This document shows positions 21,350 to 28,420 of a stretch of DNA of 54,740 bases, in pieces. A program made the position numbers and the translations under genes. The notes beneath the pieces are model-generated. The model was not told the origin of the DNA, did no database searches, and saw only the letters and a list, made by a program, of their open reading frames with translations. Each line of letters opens with the position of its first letter. Position 1 is the first letter of the stretch. Origin of the DNA: Candidatus Kuenenia stuttgartensis. GTDB taxonomy: Bacteria > Planctomycetota > UBA11346. Location of the stretch: positions 1 to 54,740 of the forward strand of contig CAMCMZ010000015.1 in the NCBI GenBank assembly GCA_945876185.1, read 5' to 3'.

Positions 21350-22906
21350 ATGATCATGAGCACCGCCATCCAGTACCATGAGGCGACCAAGTACCACCCG
21401 GAGACCGTGGGCAACCATCCCGGCCTGGACTGGGCGAAGATGCCGGTGCCCTTCAAGGTCTGGGACACCGAGGCGGCGGTAGCGCTCGCGCCGTACCTGC
21501 CTTTCGATCCCAATCCGTTCACCGGCGAGGCCGCGGGCCCCGAGGCCGTGATCAGCGACGGCCTGGGCCTGGTGTCGCGTTGGATCTACCACACCTGCGG
21601 CATCACCGCGCTGGTGCCCCAGGAGCCGCGGCCGCTCTTCCTGCGCGCCAACCCGTCGGCTGGCGGGTTGTATCCGGCCGAGATCCACCTCATCGCGCAT
21701 GGCTACGCCGGATTGGAGGACGGCCTGTACGGCTACGACCTGCAAGGCCACCGCCTCGTGCCGCTCTGGTCGGGCGCTGACATCCACGCCGGCCTGGTCG
21801 AGGCGTGCTACGGCAACGCGGCGGTAGCGGCCGCGCCGCTCAGTCTGGTGGTGACCGGCGTCTTCGAGCGCAGCCGCTGGCGTTACCAGGAACGCGCCTA
21901 CCGGCGCATCCTGCTCGACGCCGGCCACCTCATCGGCAACGCGGGATTGGCCGCGCATGCGCTCGGCGGCCGCACCCATGCGACCACCGCCTTTGCTGAC
22001 GAAGCCATCGAAACCGTGTTGCGTCTCGATCCGGATACCGAGGGCGCCCTGGCGGTGGTGAGCTGGTCGCCCGGCCAGGGTGTGAGCGAACGACCGAACT
22101 GGACCGCGCTGCCCTCACCGACCGGTCCGGCCCAGGTCGATCCGCCGCTGCTCGACGCCCTGCACCGTCAATCCCGTTTGCCGCGCCAGCGCCCGGCCCT
22201 GGTCGCGCGCGGCGAGACCCAGGAACTCGCCCTCGAACAACGCTACGGCTGGTCCGGCGGCACGGCTCTTCGCGCTATCGCTGTGCCGGCAACCAGCTTG
22301 GCCGCGCCGGCGACCGGTGTTGCCCCGGCACTGTCCGGCCTCGCCGGCGACCCCCTCGGCCTCATCCGCACTCGCCGCAGCGCCCGGAGTTTCACTGGGA
22401 AATCATGTAGCCTGGCGCAACTGGCCGAAGTGCTGCTCGCCGCCATCGATCCGGTCGAGGCGGGCCTTGGCCGGCAGCCGGCCTTCGACCGCTCGCAGTT
22501 GATGACCTTCGTCGCGGTCAACGCCGTCGACGGCCTCGCCCCGGGCGTCTACTACCTTGCCCCAGACACCTTCGCCCTGCGTCTGGTGCGGACGGTGGTG
22601 CAGGAGCAGATGCAGGCTGGGGTGCGCTTCCTCTGCCTCGGCCAGGATCTCGGTGGCGATGCCGCCTTCGTCGTGGTCCACACCGCCGACCTCGCCGCCG
22701 CCGTGCGCGCCAATGGCGACCGCGCCTACCGCCTGCTCCACCTCGACGCCGGCATCATCGGCCAGCGCCTCGACCTCGCCGCCATCGGCACGGGGCTCGG
22801 CGCGAGCGGCATCGGCGGCTTCTTCGACGACCACATCACCGACCAGCTTGGCGTTCCGCGCGAGCAGGCGGTGGTGTACCTGACCTGCGTCGGTGTTCCG
22901 GGGTAA
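21350..22906 (+). CDS. Tandem SagB/ThcOx-type nitroreductase-fold dehydrogenase
   Basis: A 518-aa protein from the ATG at 21350 (or 21356); the much longer upstream open frame is antisense to the histidine kinase and is rejected. Two SagB-like halves are visible. Half one (about 20-250) has LFLRANPSAGGLYPAEIHLI, DGLYGYD and RRILLDAGHLIGNAGLAA. Half two (about 320-518) has RTRRSARSFTGKSCSLAQLAEVL, GLAPGVYYL, YRLLHLDAGIIGQRLDLAA and ASGIGGFFDDHI. The family binds FMN and oxidises azolines to azoles in peptide natural products, or acts on unknown substrates. No YcaO cyclodehydratase or precursor peptide is nearby, so a biosynthetic role is not supported. Confidence 0.88.
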   Translation: MIMSTAIQYHEATKYHPETVGNHPGLDWAKMPVPFKVWDTEAAVALAPYLPFDPNPFTGEAAGPEAVISDGLGLVSRWIYHTCGITALVPQEPRPLFLRANPSAGGLYPAEIHLIAHGYAGLEDGLYGYDLQGHRLVPLWSGADIHAGLVEACYGNAAVAAAPLSLVVTGVFERSRWRYQERAYRRILLDAGHLIGNAGLAAHALGGRTHATTAFADEAIETVLRLDPDTEGALAVVSWSPGQGVSERPNWTALPSPTGPAQVDPPLLDALHRQSRLPRQRPALVARGETQELALEQRYGWSGGTALRAIAVPATSLAAPATGVAPALSGLAGDPLGLIRTRRSARSFTGKSCSLAQLAEVLLAAIDPVEAGLGRQPAFDRSQLMTFVAVNAVDGLAPGVYYLAPDTFALRLVRTVVQEQMQAGVRFLCLGQDLGGDAAFVVVHTADLAAAVRANGDRAYRLLHLDAGIIGQRLDLAAIGTGLGASGIGGFFDDHITDQLGVPREQAVVYLTCVGVPG

Positions 22907-22970
22907 CTGCTACTTGGTATTGGGTGTGATCACAAATTCGACCAAGGCGCTTAAACCCGTTGGATTCCCA

Positions 22971-23076
22971 GTGAAAATCGCAAGTGTACCCCAGATGCAA
23001 GGCGGGAGGAGGGAGTTGGGCAGCGCCCAATGACCGACGACCAACGCCGCAGATGGGGTGCAATTGCGATTTTCAC
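22971..23076. repeat. 106-bp imperfect palindrome between convergent genes
   Basis: The left arm 22971-22997 (GTGAAAATCGCAAGTG...) pairs with the right arm 23050-23076 (...CAATTGCGATTTTCAC) at about 22 of 27 positions. The centre carries a perfect small palindrome, TTGGGC-AGC-GCCCAA (23016-23030). The same core recurs at 25941 and 26210. It ends 3 nt from the PmbA stop codon and lies between two convergent genes, so it could also act as a bidirectional terminator. Confidence 0.7.
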
Positions 23077-23078
23077 GT

Positions 23079-24446
23079 TCACTTCCCGCCGACCGTGAAT
23101 CCGTCGATGAGCAGCGACGGGCTGGAAACGGTGGTCTGGTCCTCGGGGTCGTTGCCGATGGCGCGGATGCCGGGCAGCAGTTGGCGCAGGTTGCCGCCGA
23201 CCGTGGCCTCCTGCACCGGATGCACGACGCGGCCGTGCTCGACCCAGAAGCCCGAGACGCCCTTGCTGAAGCTGCCGCTCGCCAGGTCGACGCCGTTGCC
23301 GTGGAATTCGGTGACGATGAGGCCGGTGCCGAGTTCGGCGACGAGTTCGTCCCAGCCGGCCACACCGGGCACCAGGCTCAGGTTGGCGATGCCGCCACTG
23401 TGCCCGGTGTACGGGTGCTTCAGTCGGCGTGCAGCGTAGGCGTCGACCAGGAAGGTCGTCAGCCGGCCGCCTTCGACCAGGTTGATCCGGCGCGAGCGCA
23501 CGCCCTCGCCGTCGCAAGGGCGGCTGCCTTGGGCCCTGGGGATAAGCGGATCATCGACGATGGTGACGGATTCGGCCGCGATTGCTTGGCCGAGCTGGTC
23601 ATGCAGGTACGTCGCGCCGCGATAGACCCGACCGCCGGAGGCCGCGTGGGCGATGGCGCCGAGCAGTTCGCCGGCGGCCTCGCGGTGCAGCAGCACCCGC
23701 GCCGGGCCGGTGGGCGGGGCCTTCCAGCCGTAGAGCTGCACCGCGCGCCGGCCGGCCTCGCGACCGACCGCCTCGGCGCTCTTGAGTCCGGTCAGGAAGC
23801 GATCGGAGGTCGCGTACCAGCCGTGCTGCTTCTCGCCGTTCGCCTCGGCCACCACGATGACGTGGAAGCCGACGCTGGTGCCGCCGTGGCGGCTGCGCAC
23901 GCCGTCGGTGGTCGCGAAGACGGATTCGCCCCGTCGGCACGAAGCGCCGCTGCGGTGCGAAGCGATGATGCGCGGGTCGTGGGCCAGGGCGATGCGTTCT
24001 GCCGCGATCACGGTCGGCACCAGGGTATCTCGGTCGAGCGCGGCGACTGCGGGATCATCGAGCTGCAAGTCGCCGCCGGCGAGGCCGCATTCGCCCGCAT
24101 CCGGCAGGCCAGCGCAGGGATCGGCATCACCGTAGGCAGCGAGCTCGGCTGCGCGGCGGGCCAGCGCCGTGACGGCAGCCGGGTCGAGGTCGCTGGCGGT
24201 GCAGGAACCGCAACGGTTGCCAGCGGCGTAGGCGGTGATGCGCAAGCCGCGCGTGATCGCCGAGCTGACGGTCTCGATCGCGCCGCCGCGCACCTTGACC
24301 TGCCAATGGTCCGAACGTCCCACCGAGACGACGCCGGCCACGCCCGCCGCGCGCAGGGTGGAGATTCCGATGTCGGCCGCACGGTCGAGCGCATCGTGCC
24401 CCGGATCGTTGGCCGGATCCGGATGGGAGGTGTAGCGGACGGTCAC
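23079..24446 (-). CDS. pmbA: TldE/PmbA subunit of the TldD/E metalloprotease
   Basis: A 455-aa protein beginning with GTG at 24446; the GTGA overlaps the TldD stop by 4 bp. Typical TldE/PmbA sequence: ITRGLRITAY near the N-terminus, GPARVLLHREAAGELLGAI in the middle (the place where TldD has HExxxH, here lacking the metal motif), and EFHGNGVDLASGSFSKGVSGFWVEHG near the C-terminus. It forms the non-catalytic half of the heterodimeric protease that unfolds and cuts peptides, such as microcin B17 precursor and CcdA in E. coli. The order tldD-tldE with overlap suggests translational coupling and 1:1 synthesis. Confidence 0.92.
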   Translation of the reverse strand: MTVRYTSHPDPANDPGHDALDRAADIGISTLRAAGVAGVVSVGRSDHWQVKVRGGAIETVSSAITRGLRITAYAAGNRCGSCTASDLDPAAVTALARRAAELAAYGDADPCAGLPDAGECGLAGGDLQLDDPAVAALDRDTLVPTVIAAERIALAHDPRIIASHRSGASCRRGESVFATTDGVRSRHGGTSVGFHVIVVAEANGEKQHGWYATSDRFLTGLKSAEAVGREAGRRAVQLYGWKAPPTGPARVLLHREAAGELLGAIAHAASGGRVYRGATYLHDQLGQAIAAESVTIVDDPLIPRAQGSRPCDGEGVRSRRINLVEGGRLTTFLVDAYAARRLKHPYTGHSGGIANLSLVPGVAGWDELVAELGTGLIVTEFHGNGVDLASGSFSKGVSGFWVEHGRVVHPVQEATVGGNLRQLLPGIRAIGNDPEDQTTVSSPSLLIDGFTVGGK

Positions 24447-25864
24447 GCGTTGGCCCTTTCGCCTGTTTTGAGGCCGCCCACTACCAGGGCGCTGATCAGG
24501 GTCGTTGGCATGCCGAGGTTCGCCGGCACCCCCTGGCCATCCTTGCCGCAGGTGCCGCCATCGGCGGACACCGCCCAGTCGCGGCCGGTACGTTCGACCC
24601 GGCGCATCGCCTCCGGGCCGTTGCCGATGAGGGTGGCGCCGCGCACCGGCGCGGTGATGCGGCCGTCTTCGATGCGGTAGCCTTCGGTGACGGTGAAGTT
24701 GAAATCGCCCTTGGTGATGTCGACCGAGCCGCCACCGATCGCCGCGACGTACAGACCGCGTTTTACTGATCGGATGATGTCGGCCGGATCGTCGTCGCCC
24801 CCGGCCAGGTAGGTGCAGCGCATGCGCGGCATAGGCACGTGGGCATAGGATTCGCGCCGGCCGTTGCCGGTCAGGGCGGCCCCGGTCAGGCGGGCGGAAA
24901 GACGGTCCTGCATGTAGCCGACCAGTTTTCCCCGTTCGATCAGCACCGTGCGCCCGGCGGGCACGCCCTCGTCGTCGAGCGCAAGCGCGCCGCGATCGCC
25001 CGGAATCGTCCCGTCATCGATCACGCTCACCAACGGACTGGCGACCATTTCGCCCATGCGGCCGCTGAAGCAGCTCACGCCCTTGCGGTTGAAATCGGCC
25101 TCCAGGCCATGGCCCACCGCCTCGTGGATGAGCACGCCGCAACCGCCGGGGCCAAGCACCACCGGCATTTCGCCGGCTGGGGACTCCTCGGCGGTGAGCA
25201 GCAGCACAGCGCGGCGCACGGCTTCATCAGTAGTGCGATCGAGCGCAGCCTCATCCAGTCGTTCACGTCCGGCCCGACCGCCGACGTTGTCGCTTCCGTG
25301 TTCACGCCGGGCACCGTCCCCGGCGAAGGCGGAGACGGTGAAGCGTAGGAGCGGCCTATGGTCGGACACGAAAGTGCCATCGCTTGCGGCGATGGTGACC
25401 TGCTGTTCCTGGTCGCCCAGGCTGACCGAGACCCACGAGATCCTGGGATCTTTGGCGTAGGCGCGATCACACGCCCGCCGCACCAGGCCGATGCGTTCGT
25501 CGACGCCGACCTCTGCCATGGGCCATTGGCGCCCATAGCGGCCTGCTGGGCCGACCCGTTCTGTGAGCTGCACGGGCGTCGTCGGCGCTCCGCTGGCGAT
25601 CGCAGCCGCGCGCCGGGCGGTGGCGAGCAGGGTCTTCTCGTCGAGTTCCTCGCAGTAGGCATAGCCGGTCCGTTCGCCCGTGACGACGCGGATGCCGACC
25701 CCCAGGCCGCGATGCTCGCTCGCAGACTTCACCTTGCGCTCCTCGAACACCAGCGACCGGCTGGACGATCGTTCGACGAACACGTCCGCGAAATCACCGC
25801 CCCGCTCAAGCGCGGCGGACAACAGGCGCTGGCAGGTTGCGGCATCAAGGATGGGGGCGGGCAT
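24443..25864 (-). CDS. tldD: TldD metalloprotease subunit
   Basis: A 473-aa protein starting at the ATG at 25864 with AGGAG 5 nt upstream. The zinc motif HEAVGH (HExxxH; His247, Glu248, His252) is followed by GLEADFNRKGVSCFSGRMGE, then SVIDDGTIPGDRGALALDDEG and, near the end, GGGSVDITKGDFNF and GTCGKDGQGVPANLGMPTT, all family-typical. With TldE it forms the active dimer that degrades unstructured peptides. The SagB-type gene is convergent with the tldD/tldE operon. SagB-like and TldD/E proteins both occur in peptide maturation elsewhere, but no precursor peptide was found here. Confidence 0.96.
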   Translation of the reverse strand: MPAPILDAATCQRLLSAALERGGDFADVFVERSSSRSLVFEERKVKSASEHRGLGVGIRVVTGERTGYAYCEELDEKTLLATARRAAAIASGAPTTPVQLTERVGPAGRYGRQWPMAEVGVDERIGLVRRACDRAYAKDPRISWVSVSLGDQEQQVTIAASDGTFVSDHRPLLRFTVSAFAGDGARREHGSDNVGGRAGRERLDEAALDRTTDEAVRRAVLLLTAEESPAGEMPVVLGPGGCGVLIHEAVGHGLEADFNRKGVSCFSGRMGEMVASPLVSVIDDGTIPGDRGALALDDEGVPAGRTVLIERGKLVGYMQDRLSARLTGAALTGNGRRESYAHVPMPRMRCTYLAGGDDDPADIIRSVKRGLYVAAIGGGSVDITKGDFNFTVTEGYRIEDGRITAPVRGATLIGNGPEAMRRVERTGRDWAVSADGGTCGKDGQGVPANLGMPTTLISALVVGGLKTGERANA

Positions 25865-25893
25865 GGAAACTCCTGCTGGGAAATGCGGTAATG

Positions 25894-26388
25894 CTATGGG
25901 CTAGCAGGTGGACTCATGGAGGCCCCTTGCGGGGTAGGCGGGGCAGCGCCCAATGCGGTGAAGCTAAGGGAGCAACCCCCATCAGAAAACATTTCCTGAG
26001 CTTTTCGCAAACGTTTCGTGGACCTGTGCCCGGGAGCGCCGAGCACCAGCTCGGCTTCGGATCGATTCCCTTGGGCAGGTGGCGACGGGCTTCTCCTGAA
26101 TCCATTCGATTTCTTTTGTTCCGAGATCGTTCGGCCGAACTGGTGCTCGGCGCTCCCGGGCTCGGCGCTCACAATTCGCAGTGAATCCACAGGGTCCTCA
26201 GCTTCACCGCATTGGGCAGCGCCCCGCTGAAAAGGCAGCTCGACTCCGACCCATTCCGGTGGTTCCACGCAGGCCGATTGCAGTCGCAGAGCCAGCCGGG
26301 AGGTCTGGGCGATCCAGCGCAATTTGACCCAGAACGGCAACTCCGCCTCCCGCCGCCGTTGCGCTAGTTCGTTTTCGTTCAGATTCAT
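25894..26388 (-). CDS. Small protein coupled to bioF, with C-terminus built from a palindromic element
   Basis: 164 aa; its ATG overlaps the bioF stop (ATGA), so it should be translated by coupling. The first 45 residues look like a genuine small protein: MNLNENELAQRRREAELPFW, then VKLRWIAQTSRLALRLQSA, amphipathic and charged. From about residue 55 onward the reading frame runs through the 25941-26224 palindromic repeat and its composition changes (SAEHQFG, ELVLGAPGHR). The simplest reading is a short ancestral protein of about 55-60 residues whose stop was lost when the element inserted. The function is unknown. The N-terminal part is the credible part. Confidence 0.5.
   Translation of the reverse strand: MNLNENELAQRRREAELPFWVKLRWIAQTSRLALRLQSACVEPPEWVGVELPFQRGAAQCGEAEDPVDSLRIVSAEPGSAEHQFGRTISEQKKSNGFRRSPSPPAQGNRSEAELVLGAPGHRSTKRLRKAQEMFSDGGCSLSFTALGAAPPTPQGASMSPPASP
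25941..26224. repeat. About 284-bp MITE-like element with nested inverted repeats
   Basis: Outer arms: CCCAATGCGGTGAAGCTAAGG beginning near 25949 pairs with CCTCAGCTTCACCGCATTGGG ending near 26217, each continuing into GGGCAGCG-type sequence. Inner arms: 27 bp at 26029-26055 (CCCGGGAGCGCCGAGCACCA...) pair with 27 bp at 26134-26160 with one mismatch. The middle is AT-richer. There is no transposase inside, so it is non-autonomous if mobile. It shares the GGGCAGCGCCCAATG core with the 22971-23076 palindrome. Confidence 0.72.
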
Positions 26389-27608
26389 GCCGTTTCTTCC
26401 GCCATCCGGGCCTGACCCGATGGTTCTCCCCGCACCACCGCCATCGCCTTGAGCAGCTTCCGCTTGTCGGCGGCAGTGTGGGCGCGCGAGACGCTGAGGC
26501 GCAGGCGGCACGAACCCGCCGGCACGGTGGGCGGGCGGATCGCCGGGCAGTGGTGGCCGAGATCGCGCAGGCGCTGGGCGAGCGCGAGCGCAGCGTGCTC
26601 ATCGCCGACCACGATGGGGATGATGGCGCTGCGGCCTTCGGGCACGTCCCAGCCCTGGGCGCGCAGGGCGCGGCGCAGTTCCTGGATCGAGGTCTGCAAC
26701 GCATCCGGCAGGTCGGGGTGATCGCGTAGCCAGCCGACGGCGGCGTGCGCGGCGCCGATCGCAGCTGGGCAGGGTGCGGTCGAGAAGATGAAGCTGCGGC
26801 CGCGATTCACGAGGAGTTCGATGATGTCCTGATCCGCAGCGATGAACCCGCCTTGGCTGCCGAAGGACTTCGAGCAGGTGCCGACGATGAGATCCGGTCG
26901 CACGCCGGATTCCGCGCACAGCCCGCGCCCGCCCGGGCCGAGCACGCCCAGGGCGTGCGCCTCGTCGACCAGCAGCAGCGCGCGGTGCTTGCGGCAGACA
27001 GCGGCGAGCGCGGTGATCGGGGCCTCGTCGCCGTCCATCGAGTACACCGATTCAATGCAGACCAGGATGCGCCGCGCTGAGGCGCAGCGGGTGAGCTGCA
27101 ATTCCAAGTCGGTGGGATCATTGTGGCGGAAGCGCAGCAGTTGCCCCGCCGCCTGGCGTGCGCCGTCGTACGTCGACGCATGGCAAAGGCGGTCGAGCAC
27201 GATCGCGTCCTGCGGATCGCCAGCGATCGCCACCACCGCCGCAAGGTTGGCCTGGAAACCGGTCGAAGTCAGCAGCGCATCCTGGGAGCCGAGGAATTTT
27301 GCGATGCGCTGCTCGAACTGGCGGTGCAGGCGCAGGCCGCCGGCGAGCAGCCGCGCCGAACCCGAACCGGCGCCGTAGGAACGCAGGGCGCGGAAGGCGC
27401 CGTTGCGAACGATGAGTTCCTGGCTTGCGCCCAGGTAGTCGTTGGCGGCCCAGTTGATCAGCCGCTTCCGCTTGCCGTCGACCAGGACAATGGTGCGGGC
27501 GCAGGGCGAATCGATCACTGGCCGCTGGCGCAGGCGACCTTCGGCGGTGATCGCCGCGAGTTCGGCAGCGATCCCGCTCCGGGGATCGTCGCGATCGTGC
27601 GCACTCAT
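26385..27608 (-). CDS. bioF: BioF-type alpha-oxoamine synthase (8-amino-7-oxononanoate synthase-like)
   Basis: A 407-aa PLP-dependent fold-type I enzyme. Landmarks: WAANDYLGASQ, GAGSGSARLLAGGLRLHRQFE, the stacking His in LDRLCHASTYDG, VDEAHALGVLGPGGRG (Asp of the pyridine pocket), and the Schiff-base lysine Lys247 in GTCSKSFGSQGGF. It condenses an amino acid (L-Ala in BioF, Gly in 2-amino-3-ketobutyrate CoA ligase) with an acyl-CoA. BioF is preferred from overall pattern, but KBL/SPT relatives cannot be excluded because no bioA, bioB or bioD is adjacent. It overlaps pdxJ by 4 bp upstream and a small gene by 4 bp downstream. Confidence 0.88.
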   Translation of the reverse strand: MSAHDRDDPRSGIAAELAAITAEGRLRQRPVIDSPCARTIVLVDGKRKRLINWAANDYLGASQELIVRNGAFRALRSYGAGSGSARLLAGGLRLHRQFEQRIAKFLGSQDALLTSTGFQANLAAVVAIAGDPQDAIVLDRLCHASTYDGARQAAGQLLRFRHNDPTDLELQLTRCASARRILVCIESVYSMDGDEAPITALAAVCRKHRALLLVDEAHALGVLGPGGRGLCAESGVRPDLIVGTCSKSFGSQGGFIAADQDIIELLVNRGRSFIFSTAPCPAAIGAAHAAVGWLRDHPDLPDALQTSIQELRRALRAQGWDVPEGRSAIIPIVVGDEHAALALAQRLRDLGHHCPAIRPPTVPAGSCRLRLSVSRAHTAADKRKLLKAMAVVRGEPSGQARMAEETA

Positions 27609-28342
27609 CCCTTTGCGCCGACGCAGACCGCGACGTAGCGGCGCACGGCCTCGGCCATGCCGAGTTCGAGTGCATCGCTGATCAGGGCGTGGCCGATCGA
27701 CACTTCTTCGACCTTGGGCACGATGGCGAGGAATTCCGCGAGGTTCGTCAGGTTCAGATCGTGCCCGGCGTTGATGCCAAGTCCGGCGCGGGTCGCGGCC
27801 TCGGCGGTGGTGCGGTAGCGCGCCAGCACGGCTGCACGGTCGCTGGTCGGATACGCGAGGGCGTAGGGTTCGGTGTACAACTCGACCCGGTCAGCCCCGG
27901 CGGCGGCAGCCTGGGCGGCGGCGGCGGGTTCGGGATCGATGAACAGCGAGACCCGGATGCCGGCCGCCTTCAATCTGGTGCAGACGCGGGTCAGCAATTC
28001 CAGGTGCCGGGCGCAGTCCCAGCCGTGGTCGCTGGTGCGCTGGTCCGGCTCATCCGGCACCAGGGTGCACTGATCCGGCCGGTTGGCGATGACCAGGCCG
28101 AGGAACGATTCGTCCGGATACCCTTCGATGTTGAACTCGACCCTGCGGCTGCGGGTCAGGGCGCGCAGGAGCGTCACATCGGCGGGCCGGGTGTGGCGGC
28201 GGTCGGGCCTCGGATGCACGGTGATTCCATGCGCGCCGGCATCGAGACACCAGCGTGCCGCTGATTCGAGCGACGGATAACCGCAATCGCGGGTGTTCCG
28301 CAGCAGGGCGATCTTGTTGAGGTTGGCGCTGAACGCGGTCAT
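27605..28342 (-). CDS. pdxJ: Pyridoxine 5'-phosphate synthase PdxJ
   Basis: A 245-aa TIM barrel of the expected length. Motifs: the N-terminal NLNKIALLRNTR, GAHGITVHPRPDRRH (phosphate and substrate contacts), EFNIEGYPDE, CTLVPDEPDQRTSDHGWD, VELYTEPYA, GLGINAGHDLNLTNL and VSIGHALISDAL. It joins 1-deoxyxylulose 5-phosphate and 3-amino-2-oxopropyl phosphate to make PNP, the route to PLP. Its stop overlaps the start of the PLP enzyme BioF. It is probably first in the operon; no strong promoter was seen in the 78 bp upstream. Confidence 0.96.
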   Translation of the reverse strand: MTAFSANLNKIALLRNTRDCGYPSLESAARWCLDAGAHGITVHPRPDRRHTRPADVTLLRALTRSRRVEFNIEGYPDESFLGLVIANRPDQCTLVPDEPDQRTSDHGWDCARHLELLTRVCTRLKAAGIRVSLFIDPEPAAAAQAAAAGADRVELYTEPYALAYPTSDRAAVLARYRTTAEAATRAGLGINAGHDLNLTNLAEFLAIVPKVEEVSIGHALISDALELGMAEAVRRYVAVCVGAKG

Positions 28343-28420
28343 GCGCGGCAGCGTGGCGCGTGGCTGGAATTGGGCAATCGCACCATGGTGGCGCGGGCTC
28401 GGACGCAGAACGTCAGCGGT

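Noticed and set aside
25941-26224. Element as an insertion sequence
   Set aside because: No transposase frame inside and no clear target-site duplication could be identified by eye.
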